Assembly: GCA_022559845.1 (NCBI GenBank)
Contig: CM040117.1
Location: 83,650,559-83,714,558, forward strand
Length of the DNA stretch: 64,000 nt
Reading direction: 5' to 3'
Source: Amorphophallus konjac
Lineage: Eukaryota; Streptophyta; Magnoliopsida; Alismatales; Araceae
Part shown: positions 1 to 9,776 of the stretch, in pieces
Layout: every line of letters starts with the position of its first letter
Numbering within the stretch: the stretch's first letter is position 1
Notes under the pieces: generated by a model
Databases searched by the model: none
Told to the model about the DNA's origin: nothing
What the model saw: the letters and a program-made list of their open reading frames with translations, nothing else
Made by a program: the position numbers and the translations under genes

Positions 1-2
1 GC

Positions 3-185
3 CGACCCGCGGTTGGTAATATGCTTCAGTTCTATGAATTTCACCGCCAGCAGGGGCATTTGGTTGAGGATTGTCCCGTGTTTCGAAATTATATTTATGG
101 CTTGGAAGATCAGAAGAGGATTGATTGGGCGACCATGAATGAAATTATTTTGGATCTCCGCAGCAAGCAGCAACAAGAGGCGTAA
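3..185 (+). pseudogene. gypsy Gag, C-terminal knuckle fragment (unit A)
   Basis: Frame 3 from the window edge reads a Gag nucleocapsid-like segment containing FYEFHRQQGHLVEDC, followed by a QKRIDWATMNEI segment and a TAA at 183-185. The family normally has a C-x2-H-x4-H-x4-C knuckle; here the first cysteine position is tyrosine or phenylalanine. The same arrangement recurs in unit B (CIYHRQPGHTIERC followed by RQRIDWAQMHKL), which identifies the fragment. The start lies outside the window. Such knuckles bind genomic RNA during particle assembly. The frame stops early and is not continued by an intact pol, so I treat it as a pseudogene fragment. Confidence 0.65.
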
Positions 186-248
186 CCCAAGTAGCCGTCT
201 CCGTCTCTACAAGGCCAGGGGCACCCCTGTGATTCTCTATCTAGCGTT

Positions 249-935
249 GTGCCCGCTCCGTCGCCTAGTTCATTACCCACACCTACTCCTACCCCCACGC
301 CTATGCCTCCACCTACCCCATCACCATCTCCTTCTCCTACCCCGACTCCATCACCTCCACAAACCCAAGCCTCTGCTCAGGTTAGTGCTCCCATTACCAC
401 CACTTCTTCCACCCTCGCTTCTACTCCCGACACCGCCCGACGCGTTGTGTCGATACGCCGACGGTGGGCGCCGCGACTCTTCTCTCTACCCTTTTCATCA
501 TCATCTCCACTACCTCCATTGATCACATCGCCATCTTCATCACCCTCACCATTATCTAATTCACCTCCATCATCTTCATTACCTTTGTCCATGCCGTCTC
601 CATCCTCACCGCCTTCATCATCTCCACCATGTCCATTGTCACCGCCTTCTCCACCACCATCATCCTCTCCACCACTACCCTGGTTGCCCGAGCCTGAGCT
701 AGCTCCACCTCCAACTTCACCTTTACCCTCGCCTGCACCCACCATTGCCTCTACACCTTTACCTCTTGAAGTCTTCACGCCTCCCGAACCTATTACCCCT
801 ACTTCTCCATCCCCTTTCACCCCACAGAGCGGGTGTGCGCTACCTCCGGTGCCCCTCAGGTTTGGTCCCCGGGGAGATGATGAGCCAAGTCAGGTTTCTA
901 TTGTGAATTTCAAGATTCAAGATTTCATTTGCTGA
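249..935 (+). pseudogene. Pro/Ser/Thr-rich spacer frame after Gag (unit A)
   Basis: A 228-codon open frame made almost wholly of Pro, Ser and Thr, with PTPTPTP and SPSPSP runs, ends in a less biased segment (RFGPRGDDEPSQVSIVNFKI). It sits directly after the Gag knuckle, where unit B has a Gln/Pro-rich spacer (13140-13704). I therefore read it as the low-complexity linker between Gag and protease rather than as a cell-wall gene. There is no signal peptide, no extensin SPPPP-Tyr pattern and no intron. The openness of the frame owes much to the CCA/TCA-type composition. No catalytic motif is visible. Confidence 0.45.
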
Positions 936-1876
936 ATGTCGATCTACATCCTGGTCCCACGCTATTTTTGGGATGTTGAGCCTACACTTCCAATCAAGAC
1001 GGTTGTCAAGAAGAGTGCTCTTGCGCTGGTGCCAGTTTCCTCTCAAGCGAGGCCGGTGGCAATCTCATCGCTTTCGGAGCCTTGACTATTGATGCTATTG
1101 TTATCTCTCACTCCGTTGCTGTTCAGATAACTGGACAAGAGGGGTTCTCCACCAGAATTGTACTAACTCATACGGCCGCCAGGCAAATTATGCACTCTAT
1201 GTTCAAGGGGAAATTGGCCGTATCTTCTGCACCTTTCAAGGACATTCTGCACATTCTATGCAATCTCCCTCAGTTTATTAGCAAGCCGGCCATGTCAACG
1301 CCGTGTATTACTCTCCCTCATCTTCACCCATCTCTTCTATCAAGGGAGTTGTGCTTCAAGGCTGAGTCCGAGTGAAGTTGCTGAATCTCCACATCTTGGT
1401 GCCGAGAGATAAGACTCCATGGTTTTTATCATTCTGAGGAGTTATCTGTTCAAGAATGTCCACATGGTGTTAGCACCGGGTGTCTAAGGGCAACCGCCTC
1501 GATGAAGCTGCATGTTCATAACCGGGCTAGGCCGTCTGCCAGGTGGGTCTGTTATTTGAGGAGATATTGCAAATCAAGAAGCCTAAAGGTCTAGGTCCGC
1601 GCCTGGCAGGCCCGTGTTCATGAAATTTCTGCCAAGAAGAGGCGACGGCGCAAGTTTAAGGGCCGTCAGTTGTGCACTCAAGGGTCCACTTCTCCTTCTT
1701 CTCCTTTTCACTCATCATTTATTCTGCTCAGCTCCCACCCTTGGGTGGTGTATTTACCTTCTCCCAATCTAGTTTCTATCATTTTCTACTCTCTTCCCCA
1801 GTCCGCAAGCCCCCAATCTTATTCTCATCTGGAGCCTCCAGATTTTTCATTCCCTCACAAGTCTAGTCCTTAGCTT
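936..1876 (+). other. decayed gypsy internal sequence, no recognised domain
   Basis: The only sizeable frame is at 1082-1375 (97 codons, TIDAIVISHSVAVQITGQEG...). It could be a decayed protease or linker region but shows no D-T/S-G motif. Pieces such as 'VNFKIQDF' just upstream suggest the open frame once continued through here. I see no other feature. Confidence 0.4.
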
Positions 1877-1965
1877 ATGTCCTCTTCCCATCCCGATCTT
1901 GGGACGTCTTTTGATTCTTCCTCTTCCCTGGTATCTCTAGGTTCTACTTCTCATCCTTATTCCCC

Positions 1966-2212
1966 AATGCGATCGGGTGATTCTCCTTCCCCGACCTTAT
2001 CAGGTGTCTCTCATTCCCTTTCCCCGACCCTGTTGGGGAATCCTCATCCTCATTCCCTGATTCAGTTGGGTGATTTTTATTCTCCTTCCCCGACCCTATC
2101 GGGTGTCCACGATTCGTTTTCCCCGACTCTGTCGGGTGATTACCATTTCTCTTCTCCGACCCTGTCGGATGAATCCCATTCTCTCTCTCTAAGACCACGT
2201 CGGATGATTCTT
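1966..2212 (+). repeat. degenerate tandem array with palindromic CCCGAC...GTCGGG cores
   Basis: About six imperfect units of roughly 35-50 bp each hold a 'CCCGACCCTGTCGGGTGAT'-like core whose two halves are inverse complements. Spacers are TCATTC/TTCTCC-rich. One frame (1877-2308) reads through as a Ser/Pro/His-rich low-complexity protein. Transcripts would form a row of short GC-rich hairpins. Confidence 0.7.
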
Positions 2213-2308
2213 CTTCTCAACTTCCTATTCGTTCTTCTTCACCCTTACGGGGTCATTACCCTTTTTCTTGCTATTTTCGAGGCTTTAGTCTACCTTGATC
2301 TCAGTTGA

Positions 2309-3454
2309 TCTGTTTCTTCTGTACCTAGTTCCCTATTATCAGGGTCTCGGTGCCTTAACGAGGGAGTTCTAGCCCTCGTCTCTCTTCCTTTTTATCCTTC
2401 TTCGTCCAATTTGATGTCTGCCGCTCCTTCATGTAGATGAATCTTTGATCCTTGTTATCCTCTCCCTTTTGCCTTACAAGCAAGGAATCAAAGCTTGTGC
2501 TCTACGAAGCTCCATGATCAAGATCACGTCAGGATGCTGTTACCACACTGTGGATATGCAAGGTATCGCTATTTTGTGCAAGAAAATGTTATCATCGCTA
2601 TCATCTCTCTTACTCCTGCACACGCTTATAATGCTATTCCTCACATGGATAAGTGGCTTTTAGAAATTTGCTTAGTTAAGCTTAGTCAAAAGGAGTCACT
2701 TCTGTAGCATTCTTAGGCTGGTGATAGCTCCGCACTGGGAGTCTAGTTCTTTCCCCGATTGGTGAGGGTGACCTTTTAGAACATGTTTTTCACACATTAC
2801 ATGGCAAGCCATAGCTGATTCCTCTGAGGCACACCGTTGCTGCTTTGGCCATACTTTGGGTATGCACAAAGGCCTTTTCTTTTCTCTGCTCGACCAAGTG
2901 CAGGGGCAAGAGATTGACGGATGAGATGACCAACCTAGACGCTCCCTAATACAAGAGAGGTCTCAAATAGGGGCAGTCTCGACCCACAAAAGTGAGCATT
3001 CATGCTATATCTAGCTAATAAGGGCTATCAAAATCAAAGTTAATGAATCAATATGCAAAATTATGAATCAAAGGCATGGCAAGAGTGGCAGCACAGTTCC
3101 CGACGGGACGTCATGAGCTCGGTCGCATGCGTGCCTGATAAATATGGCTCCCAAAATCAAAGACACAACCCCTGGCGCAACGGACTGTATCTTTGAGGGG
3201 TAGTGCCCTGGAAGGAAGTTCAGTCTGGATATCTCACATCCTGCATAAAACTTGTCTGCAATTTTTCTTTTGCTTCTCCCTCTTAGGCTGGGTTGTATCC
3301 CAAGTATGGCCTTAGTAGGGGCACCGTTCTTTAGAGGTGGTTGGTTGTGGTAAGCGGCCGTTAAATGCACGCCATGCTTAAAGGAAGCCTTTAATGAGAG
3401 GGGTAGGAACAACGATCCCTGGCTAGTAGTTTAAGCTCGTCTTCAGGTGCTGCG
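2309..3454 (+). other. gypsy post-pol untranslated stretch (unit A)
   Basis: No convincing coding region. From about 2786 the sequence parallels 26880-27520 of unit B in order and motif: a GGCAAGAG block, the CTCAAATAGGGGCAGT block, then GGCAAGAGTGGCAG followed by CGGGACGT-ATGAGC-CGGTCG-ATGCG. This marks it as the 3' untranslated zone of the same gypsy family. Confidence 0.6.
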
Positions 3455-3725
3455 GATTGCTATTTTAAAATTCCAAAAAAATCAGATATGCCAAAAACCT
3501 AAAAAAAATCAAATACTTCAAAATTACAAAAAAAATCTGATATGTTAAAAACCTAAAAAAATCAAATAGTTCAAAATTCTAAAAAATTAAATATTATCAA
3601 AATTCCAAAAAAAATCAGATATGTCAAAAACCTATAAATCAAATATTTCAAAAATCTAGAAAAATCAAATATTGTTAAAAATCCAAAAAGTCAAAAAAAA
3701 ATACAAAAATACAAAAATGTGTCTT
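3455..3725 (+). repeat. A-rich tandem repeat
   Basis: About ten imperfect units of roughly 22-26 bp built on AAAAATCAAATAT-TCAAAA-T and AAAAATCAGATATG-CAAAAACC. The two unit types alternate. Strongly A-biased on the plus strand, non-coding. Confidence 0.75.
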
Positions 3726-4017
3726 TTGTTTTCTTTTTCATGCATTTGCATTTATTTTAAGGGTAGATACGTGATCTGTTTCCTAAGTGTGCAGGTTGCA
3801 GGTGTTCAAGTTTTCCTTGCTCTTCATCTTTTTGCTCTGTCTCCTATTCATATCTTTTATCTGTTCTCTTCTTCAATCTTATCTCTCGATCTGTTTTAAA
3901 GCTCAAGTCCTTCTCAGCTTTTAATAATCATATCTCTATGAGAGGGCATTGCCTCATAATTATGAACCTGGCGGTTCTGCTTCATTCTGATTTTGGGCTT
4001 TAATTGAAGGGCGTATT

Positions 4018-4400
4018 TGTTTATGTCTTTTGTCCCACCGTGTCCTTGTCACGTGTTTATGTCCCTCCGTGTCGTCCCACGCATGTTATTTTGTCCCTTA
4101 CCGCATGTTGTTGGTTGTCTTGCATATGTTGGTAGTCATCCCTCTATGTTCCGTGTGTTGTCCCAACCGTATGGTCATCCCTCATATTCTTGTCCCAACC
4201 ATGTGTTGTCCCACCGCGTTGTTATCTTATCCCACCGTGTTCATCGTGCATACATGTGGTTTGTCCATGCCATTGCATACATGCTTACTTGTCTTGTTGT
4301 ATTACTTTCCATTCGTTTGATCATTATGTTATGTTGTGTTGTCTATCGTTCAGTTGATCGTTATGTTCATGTTATGTTCATCATTGTTGTCTTATTTAAA
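4018..4400 (+). repeat. degenerate TGTCCCACCGTG / CATGTTGT repeat zone
   Basis: Short diffuse repeats: TGTCCCACCGTG-like words (4027, 4193, 4210 and others) followed by TTATGTT/ATGTTGT words. Open frames here (4017-4523, 4030-4320) exist only because the repeat lacks stops in two frames; they have no domain and I do not call them genes. Confidence 0.5.
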
Positions 4401-4456
4401 AAATCCACAAAAATCAGAAATCAAAAAATAAAAAAAATGCCACTTTCCTTGGCTGG

Positions 4457-5300
4457 TAAGTCAGGTATGGCTCTCTATCTCTGCTCTCTTTTGCGTTACT
4501 ATATGGTATCTACATTATTATAACATCTCAAGGACTAGCTGGTTCTCCGTGTGTTCTGGGATCTGATGTTCCCCTTTAACAAAAACGATGATGATCTAGG
4601 AGCATATGGTTAATCGTTGGATAGGCCGTTAGTTTGAGTCGGGTGGAGGATGATGGACTCTGTCTCGCACGCCGTGGTTGCAAGAAGACTCTTGACCCCA
4701 TCTTGCTCAGTCTGGCAATAATAAACTTGAGTACTTTCTATTTTATCATTTCTTCGCATTCGTTTTGATGATTTCTTTATTTTAGCCTAGCATGCATCAT
4801 GTCATTTTGAGCACTCACGTCTCGTGATCCTCTCAAGGTTTCTCCTGAGCAATGGTTAATTACACTTCAATTCTCTTAGATAAGAGATCCTCATTTCACT
4901 CTGAGTTTGAACGATTTCTTTGATCTGCCTGCTCGGTCTGGTTGGCTAGCGTGATTCTTGTTTGGATTATATCTCAGTCTTATTCTCCTTTTCCAGCTTT
5001 TCAGCTATGTTCCTTTCGATCCCCTCATTATCCATGCATTGTGTCCCCGATGAGGTTGGTCATGTTTTCTTTCCTTCCTTTAGTTAGTTCTCCAGGCATG
5101 TCTCATCCGCGTCATCCATTCCTTGGGGTTAGTTCGGCGTTTTCCAGAGAATTCCTGTCACTTGTTGGTTCTGACGGGTGTCTTTTACCTTCATGCCCGC
5201 TTATCAGTTCTCTCCACCTCATCTCTATTTCACGTCATTCCATATTCTTTATATTTTGCCTCCGCGTCACTTTCGCTCGTTCCCTTGCAAAGCAGACATC
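4457..5300 (+). other. gypsy 3' untranslated region shared by units A, B and C
   Basis: Starts with a GGTAAGTCAGGTATGGCT block and contains 'GATCTGATGTTCC' + 'CTTTAACAAAAA' and 'CACGCCGTGGTTGC'. The same ordered blocks occur at 33631-36534 (unit B, split by a solo LTR) and 52936-53757 (unit C). It ends in a short open frame that runs to the LTR edge. Confidence 0.75.
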
Positions 5301-5313
5301 AAGGAGGGACATC
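5301..5313 (+). promoter_or_regulatory. polypurine tract of gypsy unit A
   Basis: AAGGAGGGACATC lies immediately before the LTR start TGTTGACAC. It is repeated before LTR B and, with one change, before LTR C. This is the plus-strand primer site of the family. Confidence 0.85.
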
Positions 5314-6397
5314 TGTTGACACCCGTTTTTAGCCCGCAAGTTGCGTCGTTTCTCTTATTCGTCGTTTTGATGTCCCGAATTACCCATTATTTTGGAGCCT
5401 ACCTTGGATGGATTTCGAGTCCATTTTATTGTTCCCTAGCCTTTGAACTTCGGAGATTATGATTGCTTAGAGCCCTGGAGCTTATCTTATCAACTTCCGA
5501 CCTTCCAAGTTGACTTACGGCCCATTTTGGTTGACTTTCCATCAAGCATTCGGCTACTTTCATTGTGCAGTCTTAAAAACGGCCATTTTTCATCCCCTTC
5601 TCTTCCTCTATTCAAAATATTCCCTTCACCAAAGTTGTTCACCTTTTAAAACTCTACAATTTCTTCTTCTACGACATTAACCAATTCTACACTGATTTCA
5701 AGTTATTCACGCTTTTCTGGAAGGCTACGTTGTTCATCTGCGTCCCAGCATTTCTTCTCTCTATTCTCGCCCTATTTTCTCCCTCTTATAATCATTTTCT
5801 CATCCTTTTATCTTCATGAACATTGTTCCTTTTTCAATTATCTACAATTTTTTCTTCTACCACTTTCGCTAGCTCTGCGCTATTTTTAAGATATGCTCTG
5901 ATTTCCAAAGTCACACAAAGTCTGCCTAGAAATTTTCCCCCATCAGCCAAGCGGTCATTTAGTAGACGGCTAGGCCACAAGAAGCGGCCATTCACTAGAC
6001 CATTTTCCCAAAACTTGCTCGAAAAAGTCCCGTTTCACCCCTAGAGTCTTGCGGTCACCCCCTAGACCATTTGCCATCCCCTTGCGGTCCTTCCTACACC
6101 GTTTTCATAAAAAAAATGGCATGCGATAGACCGTTTGCCAGACAGAGAGTCCTAAACTTCTTGAACTCCAATTTCTTCGCTGTGGAACTCTTTGGAACCC
6201 TTGTTCGATCCATTTTCGAGGGAGATAAGCCTCCACCTCGGTTTCCATTGATCTAGGACTCTTCCCACCACTATTATCTTGAGGTTTATGCATCTAAATC
6301 CCTGAAATTGGGTGTTTATCTCGGATCTATCTCCAGAAGTTTCCTGCTCCTAATTAAAGCACCCAGGTTCGTAGGTCATGAAGGGGGGCTCTGATAC
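5314..6397 (+). repeat. LTR A of the gypsy family, 3'-truncated
   Basis: Begins TGTTGACACCC directly after the polypurine tract and resembles the starts of LTR B and LTR C (TGTTGACAC, then CAAGTTG, TTTCTCTTA and CCGAATTA-like blocks). LTRs B and C are about 1.76 kb and end TGTCAACA; no such end is present here, because a minus-strand copia abuts at about 6398. The stretch 6160-6397 is not clearly LTR and could partly belong to the copia side, so the right boundary is uncertain. Rich in CGGCC / GACCG words like the other gypsy LTRs. Confidence 0.65.
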
Positions 6398-8302
6398 GCA
6401 CAGCGAAAAGTGAGATAGAAGGGGGGGATGAATAGATCACTCCCAAATTCGATAAGCACAAAAACAATTACTCAACCCCTCAGAGCGCAGTGATAAAAAC
6501 TTCGGAGATAGGTAAAAAAATATCTAGACTGTGAATTGAGATCGAGAAAGGAATTCACGATGAAGCAATATATCAAATAGATGGAGAGCAAGCATAAAGT
6601 AGATAGGCAAATCCACAAGAGAGACAGAGAGTTTTTAGGTGGTTCGATTGCTACCCGCAATCTACGTCCACCCCTCACTCAGAAGAGTAAGGTTTCCTTA
6701 CAATGATCAATTGCACACAGCAGACTCAATCTGTGACAACTGCTGCCAAACAATTTACCCTGAGGAACACCCTCCTCAGCCTTCTGATCAACCAGAAGAA
6801 GCACTGGAGAACAAATATCCCTTCCTTTGCACACAGCAAAGGGAACCCTGTGAAATTGCTCCCAAGCAACTCACAAAACTAGAGGATCAAACCTCTCTTC
6901 CTCCAAGAACAATGGAGGGAAACTGGAGAACTTATCCCTTCCTCCGAACAAGCTTGGAGGGTAACAAGATGGAATGGGAAATAAAGGAAACTCAAAAATA
7001 AAAGACCGATGGAAAACAACTATCTCAAATTCAAAACAATGTAGCTTCCATAGAAGCAGATCTTCAGATTCACAGACAGCTTTCTCTCAGAATTTTCTCT
7101 CTGCTCTGGATGGAGTGGTTTGTCTCTGGTTTTCTCTCTTGATCCACACACTGCTCTCACTTCTCTTCTTTTTCACTATTCCATCCTCTTCTCTCTTGAA
7201 CCCTTTTCCTCAGCATATATATATATGTATGCTCTAAAAACTTAAGCGTGTAGATACCACGTTTCCCGCCTGAGAGGTTGGGGCACGTGTCGGAATGTTC
7301 TGGACCTCCATCTTCCTTGGATCACGTGCCATCCATCTGGTGAATGCATGACAAACTGTCAGAAAGGGAATAAATATTTTGTCACATACTTAGCACAAGT
7401 CTTACCGACGTAGTGAGTAAGTAAGCATAAATTGCACTGAGTAGGAGTTACCAAGTCAGCCATTGCACTGACTTACTACAAGGTGAACAAGAGGTTGCAC
7501 CGAGTAGAAGTGAGCAAAGACGAGAGATGTACTGACATGAGAAAATGCATGACGTCATAAGCACGGACCATAGAGTCCAATCGTGCAACAGATATGCACT
7601 GACAAGAAATCACAGAACACAAAGATACACTGACTTTATTTTTGCCAGAAGGGAAAGTTTGCACCGAGTCTGATTTGCACTGAGATAAAATAAATGAGCA
7701 GACTAAACAATGCATTCTAGTCAAGAATTGCACAGACCCAAATATTACACCGACCTCGAGAGGTGGGATACAGAGACATGATATGCACGGACCTTGGTGC
7801 ATACGACCTAGTAAAATGCACTGAGACAGAATATGAACGACAGAACCTGTGCATGAACAAGGACTTGCACCGAGGCAAAACACTTTATGCGGGAAATGCA
7901 GAACTTGGAGAAACTTGCACCGAGTAAGCTTATGATCGAGACAATGCATGTACTGACTTAATATGCATTAAGCAAGAAGACGAATGACAAACAATGCACG
8001 GATCTAAATCATGCAACAAGCACAGACCATCTTCATGCTCAGAAACAAAGAAATGCCCCGCGGCAAAATATGCACAGACTTAATGCGAGATCCACCGAGC
8101 TTTATTGAGACGAGCACAAGTGTTGAGCTTATTAAAGGAGACTTGCACCGAGGCAAGGACTTACCACCACGTCTAGAGTAAGGCATGCACTGATCTATTC
8201 AATACATATGAACAAGTAAATGCATGGACCTTTATAGCAAGAATGCGATAAAACAAATTGATTTATAGTGTGAGACATCATCAAAACCGTAGGGATGCAA
8301 CA
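6398..8302 (-). repeat. LTR of the minus-strand Sirevirus-like element
   Basis: On the minus strand it starts TGTTGCATCCC right after the polypurine tract. Its distal edge near 6398 is uncertain because no clean CA end is seen. The U3-like part (7380-8280) is packed with short AAGTCAGTGCAA / CTCGGTGCAAG words. Two CACGTG boxes and a TATATATATATG stretch form a promoter module (separate entry). Confidence 0.75.
7215..7328 (-). promoter_or_regulatory. LTR promoter module: paired CACGTG boxes and TATA
   Basis: On the minus strand GGCACGTGATCC (box at 7323-7328) is followed 39 bp later by GACACGTGCC (7284-7289), then after about 56 bp by a TATATATA stretch (7215-7228). The same order occurs in both TR-GAG elements of this window. 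CACGTG is the G-box/ABRE core bound by plant bZIP and bHLH factors. Confidence 0.6.
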
Positions 8303-8320
8303 ATCTCCCCCTTTTTGATG
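8303..8320 (-). promoter_or_regulatory. polypurine tract of the minus-strand copia
   Basis: On the minus strand AAAAAGGGGGAGAT directly precedes the LTR start TGTTG. It is near-identical to the tracts at 20266-20280 and 47292-47304. Confidence 0.85.
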
Positions 8321-9776
8321 ATGGCAACACTATGAGTCAAGCAATGTCAGGGCATTAAAGGAGATGAAAAGCAATCAGGAGTAGACCAAAAAAGGAGCAT
8401 AATATAGAGCATAATGTGCATACAGACAAACCAGAAAGCGTCTCCTAGAAACTCCATCTTCTGAACCTCTTCTCTCTCCAAACCGCTCCCTTACAACACA
8501 CTCTCAGATGCCACAAATGCTCTGAACGTCACAGATGACCGTTCACAAATGCTCTGAACCTCACAGATGACCGTTCTCCCCCTTTGACATCATCAAAAGG
8601 AAATGAGAGATATATGCAATTGCTGGAGACATGAGGAAGAAATACAGTGGCTTCTTAGTGTAGAAAGACTCAAGAGCATATCTTAAGAGAATAAGTGAGT
8701 TGCTAAACTCAAGAGAAGATTCTTTAACTCTGGTAAGCAATAGATAATTAGAATGAAAGGGAAGTTTATCCACATACATGGTATATGATGTAGAGCAGGG
8801 ATGAACAAGTATGACAAGACATAGTTGATCAAACAACTATACTAAGTAGACGACAAGAGACAAAAGGAGAGAAGGTGTGCTCAAGGTATTGAGGACAAGC
8901 ATTCCATTAATTTGCATATATATAAGGATATTATAGAGATTTTTAAGAAGACCAGTAAGTAAGTTGGTAAATCACATCTTTGACATTAGGGAGACACCTT
9001 GATTAGAGGCCATAATCCCCGGTTACTCAATGTGAAAACCTCATTACCTCTCCCTTTTAGAGAACAGAGTTAGTAACTGTGGCTTTTTACGTGAGGAAAC
9101 ACCTTGATCAGAGGTCGAAGTCCCCAGTTACTCACCACCTTGTCACCATTGATCTGTGATGGTCAGAAACATTAGGTTTATTTTGCCAAAACCCCTTTTT
9201 TTTTTAATTTGACACCTCATGACATAGGAGAAACTTCATTTCATTGATGAAGCTCCTAGTTTCTCAGTGATCAAATCGTAGACCTTTGTTCGTTTGGTTG
9301 ATCCCTTATATTGTGGAGATGAAATGATTAAAGACAATACCAGAAGAACTGTTTCTTGAAATGAATCTTGAAGTCTAGATTTGAAGTTGTTCTGGACAGA
9401 TATCAAGACATACAAGTTTTAGCCTGAACCAGAATCATGAACAATGTAGGAAGATATACTTCGGACACTTAATCCAAGTCTATGATGGTCTACTAGAGAA
9501 AAGATTCTAGCTGGACTTTAGTTACACAAACTTATAGACTTAAGAGATGAATGAGATTCTACTGTCTGAGAGAGAACCGCACTCATTCAATCATGAGAAC
9601 CAGCAATGACACACATCTGGTCAACTTTTTGAATCAGTCACACTTCACTAACTGTCTAGCTCCCCCTCAATTGATGCACAGTAAGAAACTAATCAGCAAA
9701 TACTCAGAACTCCCCCTTACGGTTAGGACATGCTTCTCACACAACCTCTTCCCAAAAAAAATCAAGAGATTAGAAA
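8321..9776 (-). other. non-coding 3' region of the copia with conserved modules
   Basis: No open frame above about 90 codons, so there is no env-like gene, which some Sireviruses carry. It contains two module types also present in both TR-GAG elements, in the same order. M1 is CACTGAGAAACTA (9257-9269) with TCATGAGGTG (9213-9222). M2 is GTAACTGGGG...CTCTGATCAAGGTGT, present twice (9099-9133 and 8994-9028). AGGGGGAG-type tracts recur along it. Confidence 0.7.

Larger units (their letters stand above)
1..5313 (+). mobile_element. Tat-like Ty3/gypsy unit A, decayed internal region
   Basis: This is the internal part of a gypsy retrotransposon that begins outside the window. Supports are a Gag knuckle at the left end, a stretch near 2786-3430 that matches the post-pol stretch of unit B at 26880-27520 (both hold a 'CTCAAATAGGGGCAGT' block and a 'GGCAAGAGTGGCAG' block), a 3' region shared with units B and C, and a polypurine tract immediately before LTR A. 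No reverse transcriptase, RNase H or integrase can be read between Gag and the 3' region, so pol has been deleted or has decayed beyond recognition. Confidence 0.75.

Noticed and set aside
249..935. Extensin- or arabinogalactan-like Pro/Ser-rich protein gene
   Set aside because: No signal peptide, no regular SPPPP or AP pattern, and it sits in the linker position after gypsy Gag.
8321..9776. Sirevirus env-like gene after pol
   Set aside because: No frame above about 90 codons and no membrane protein signature in the region.
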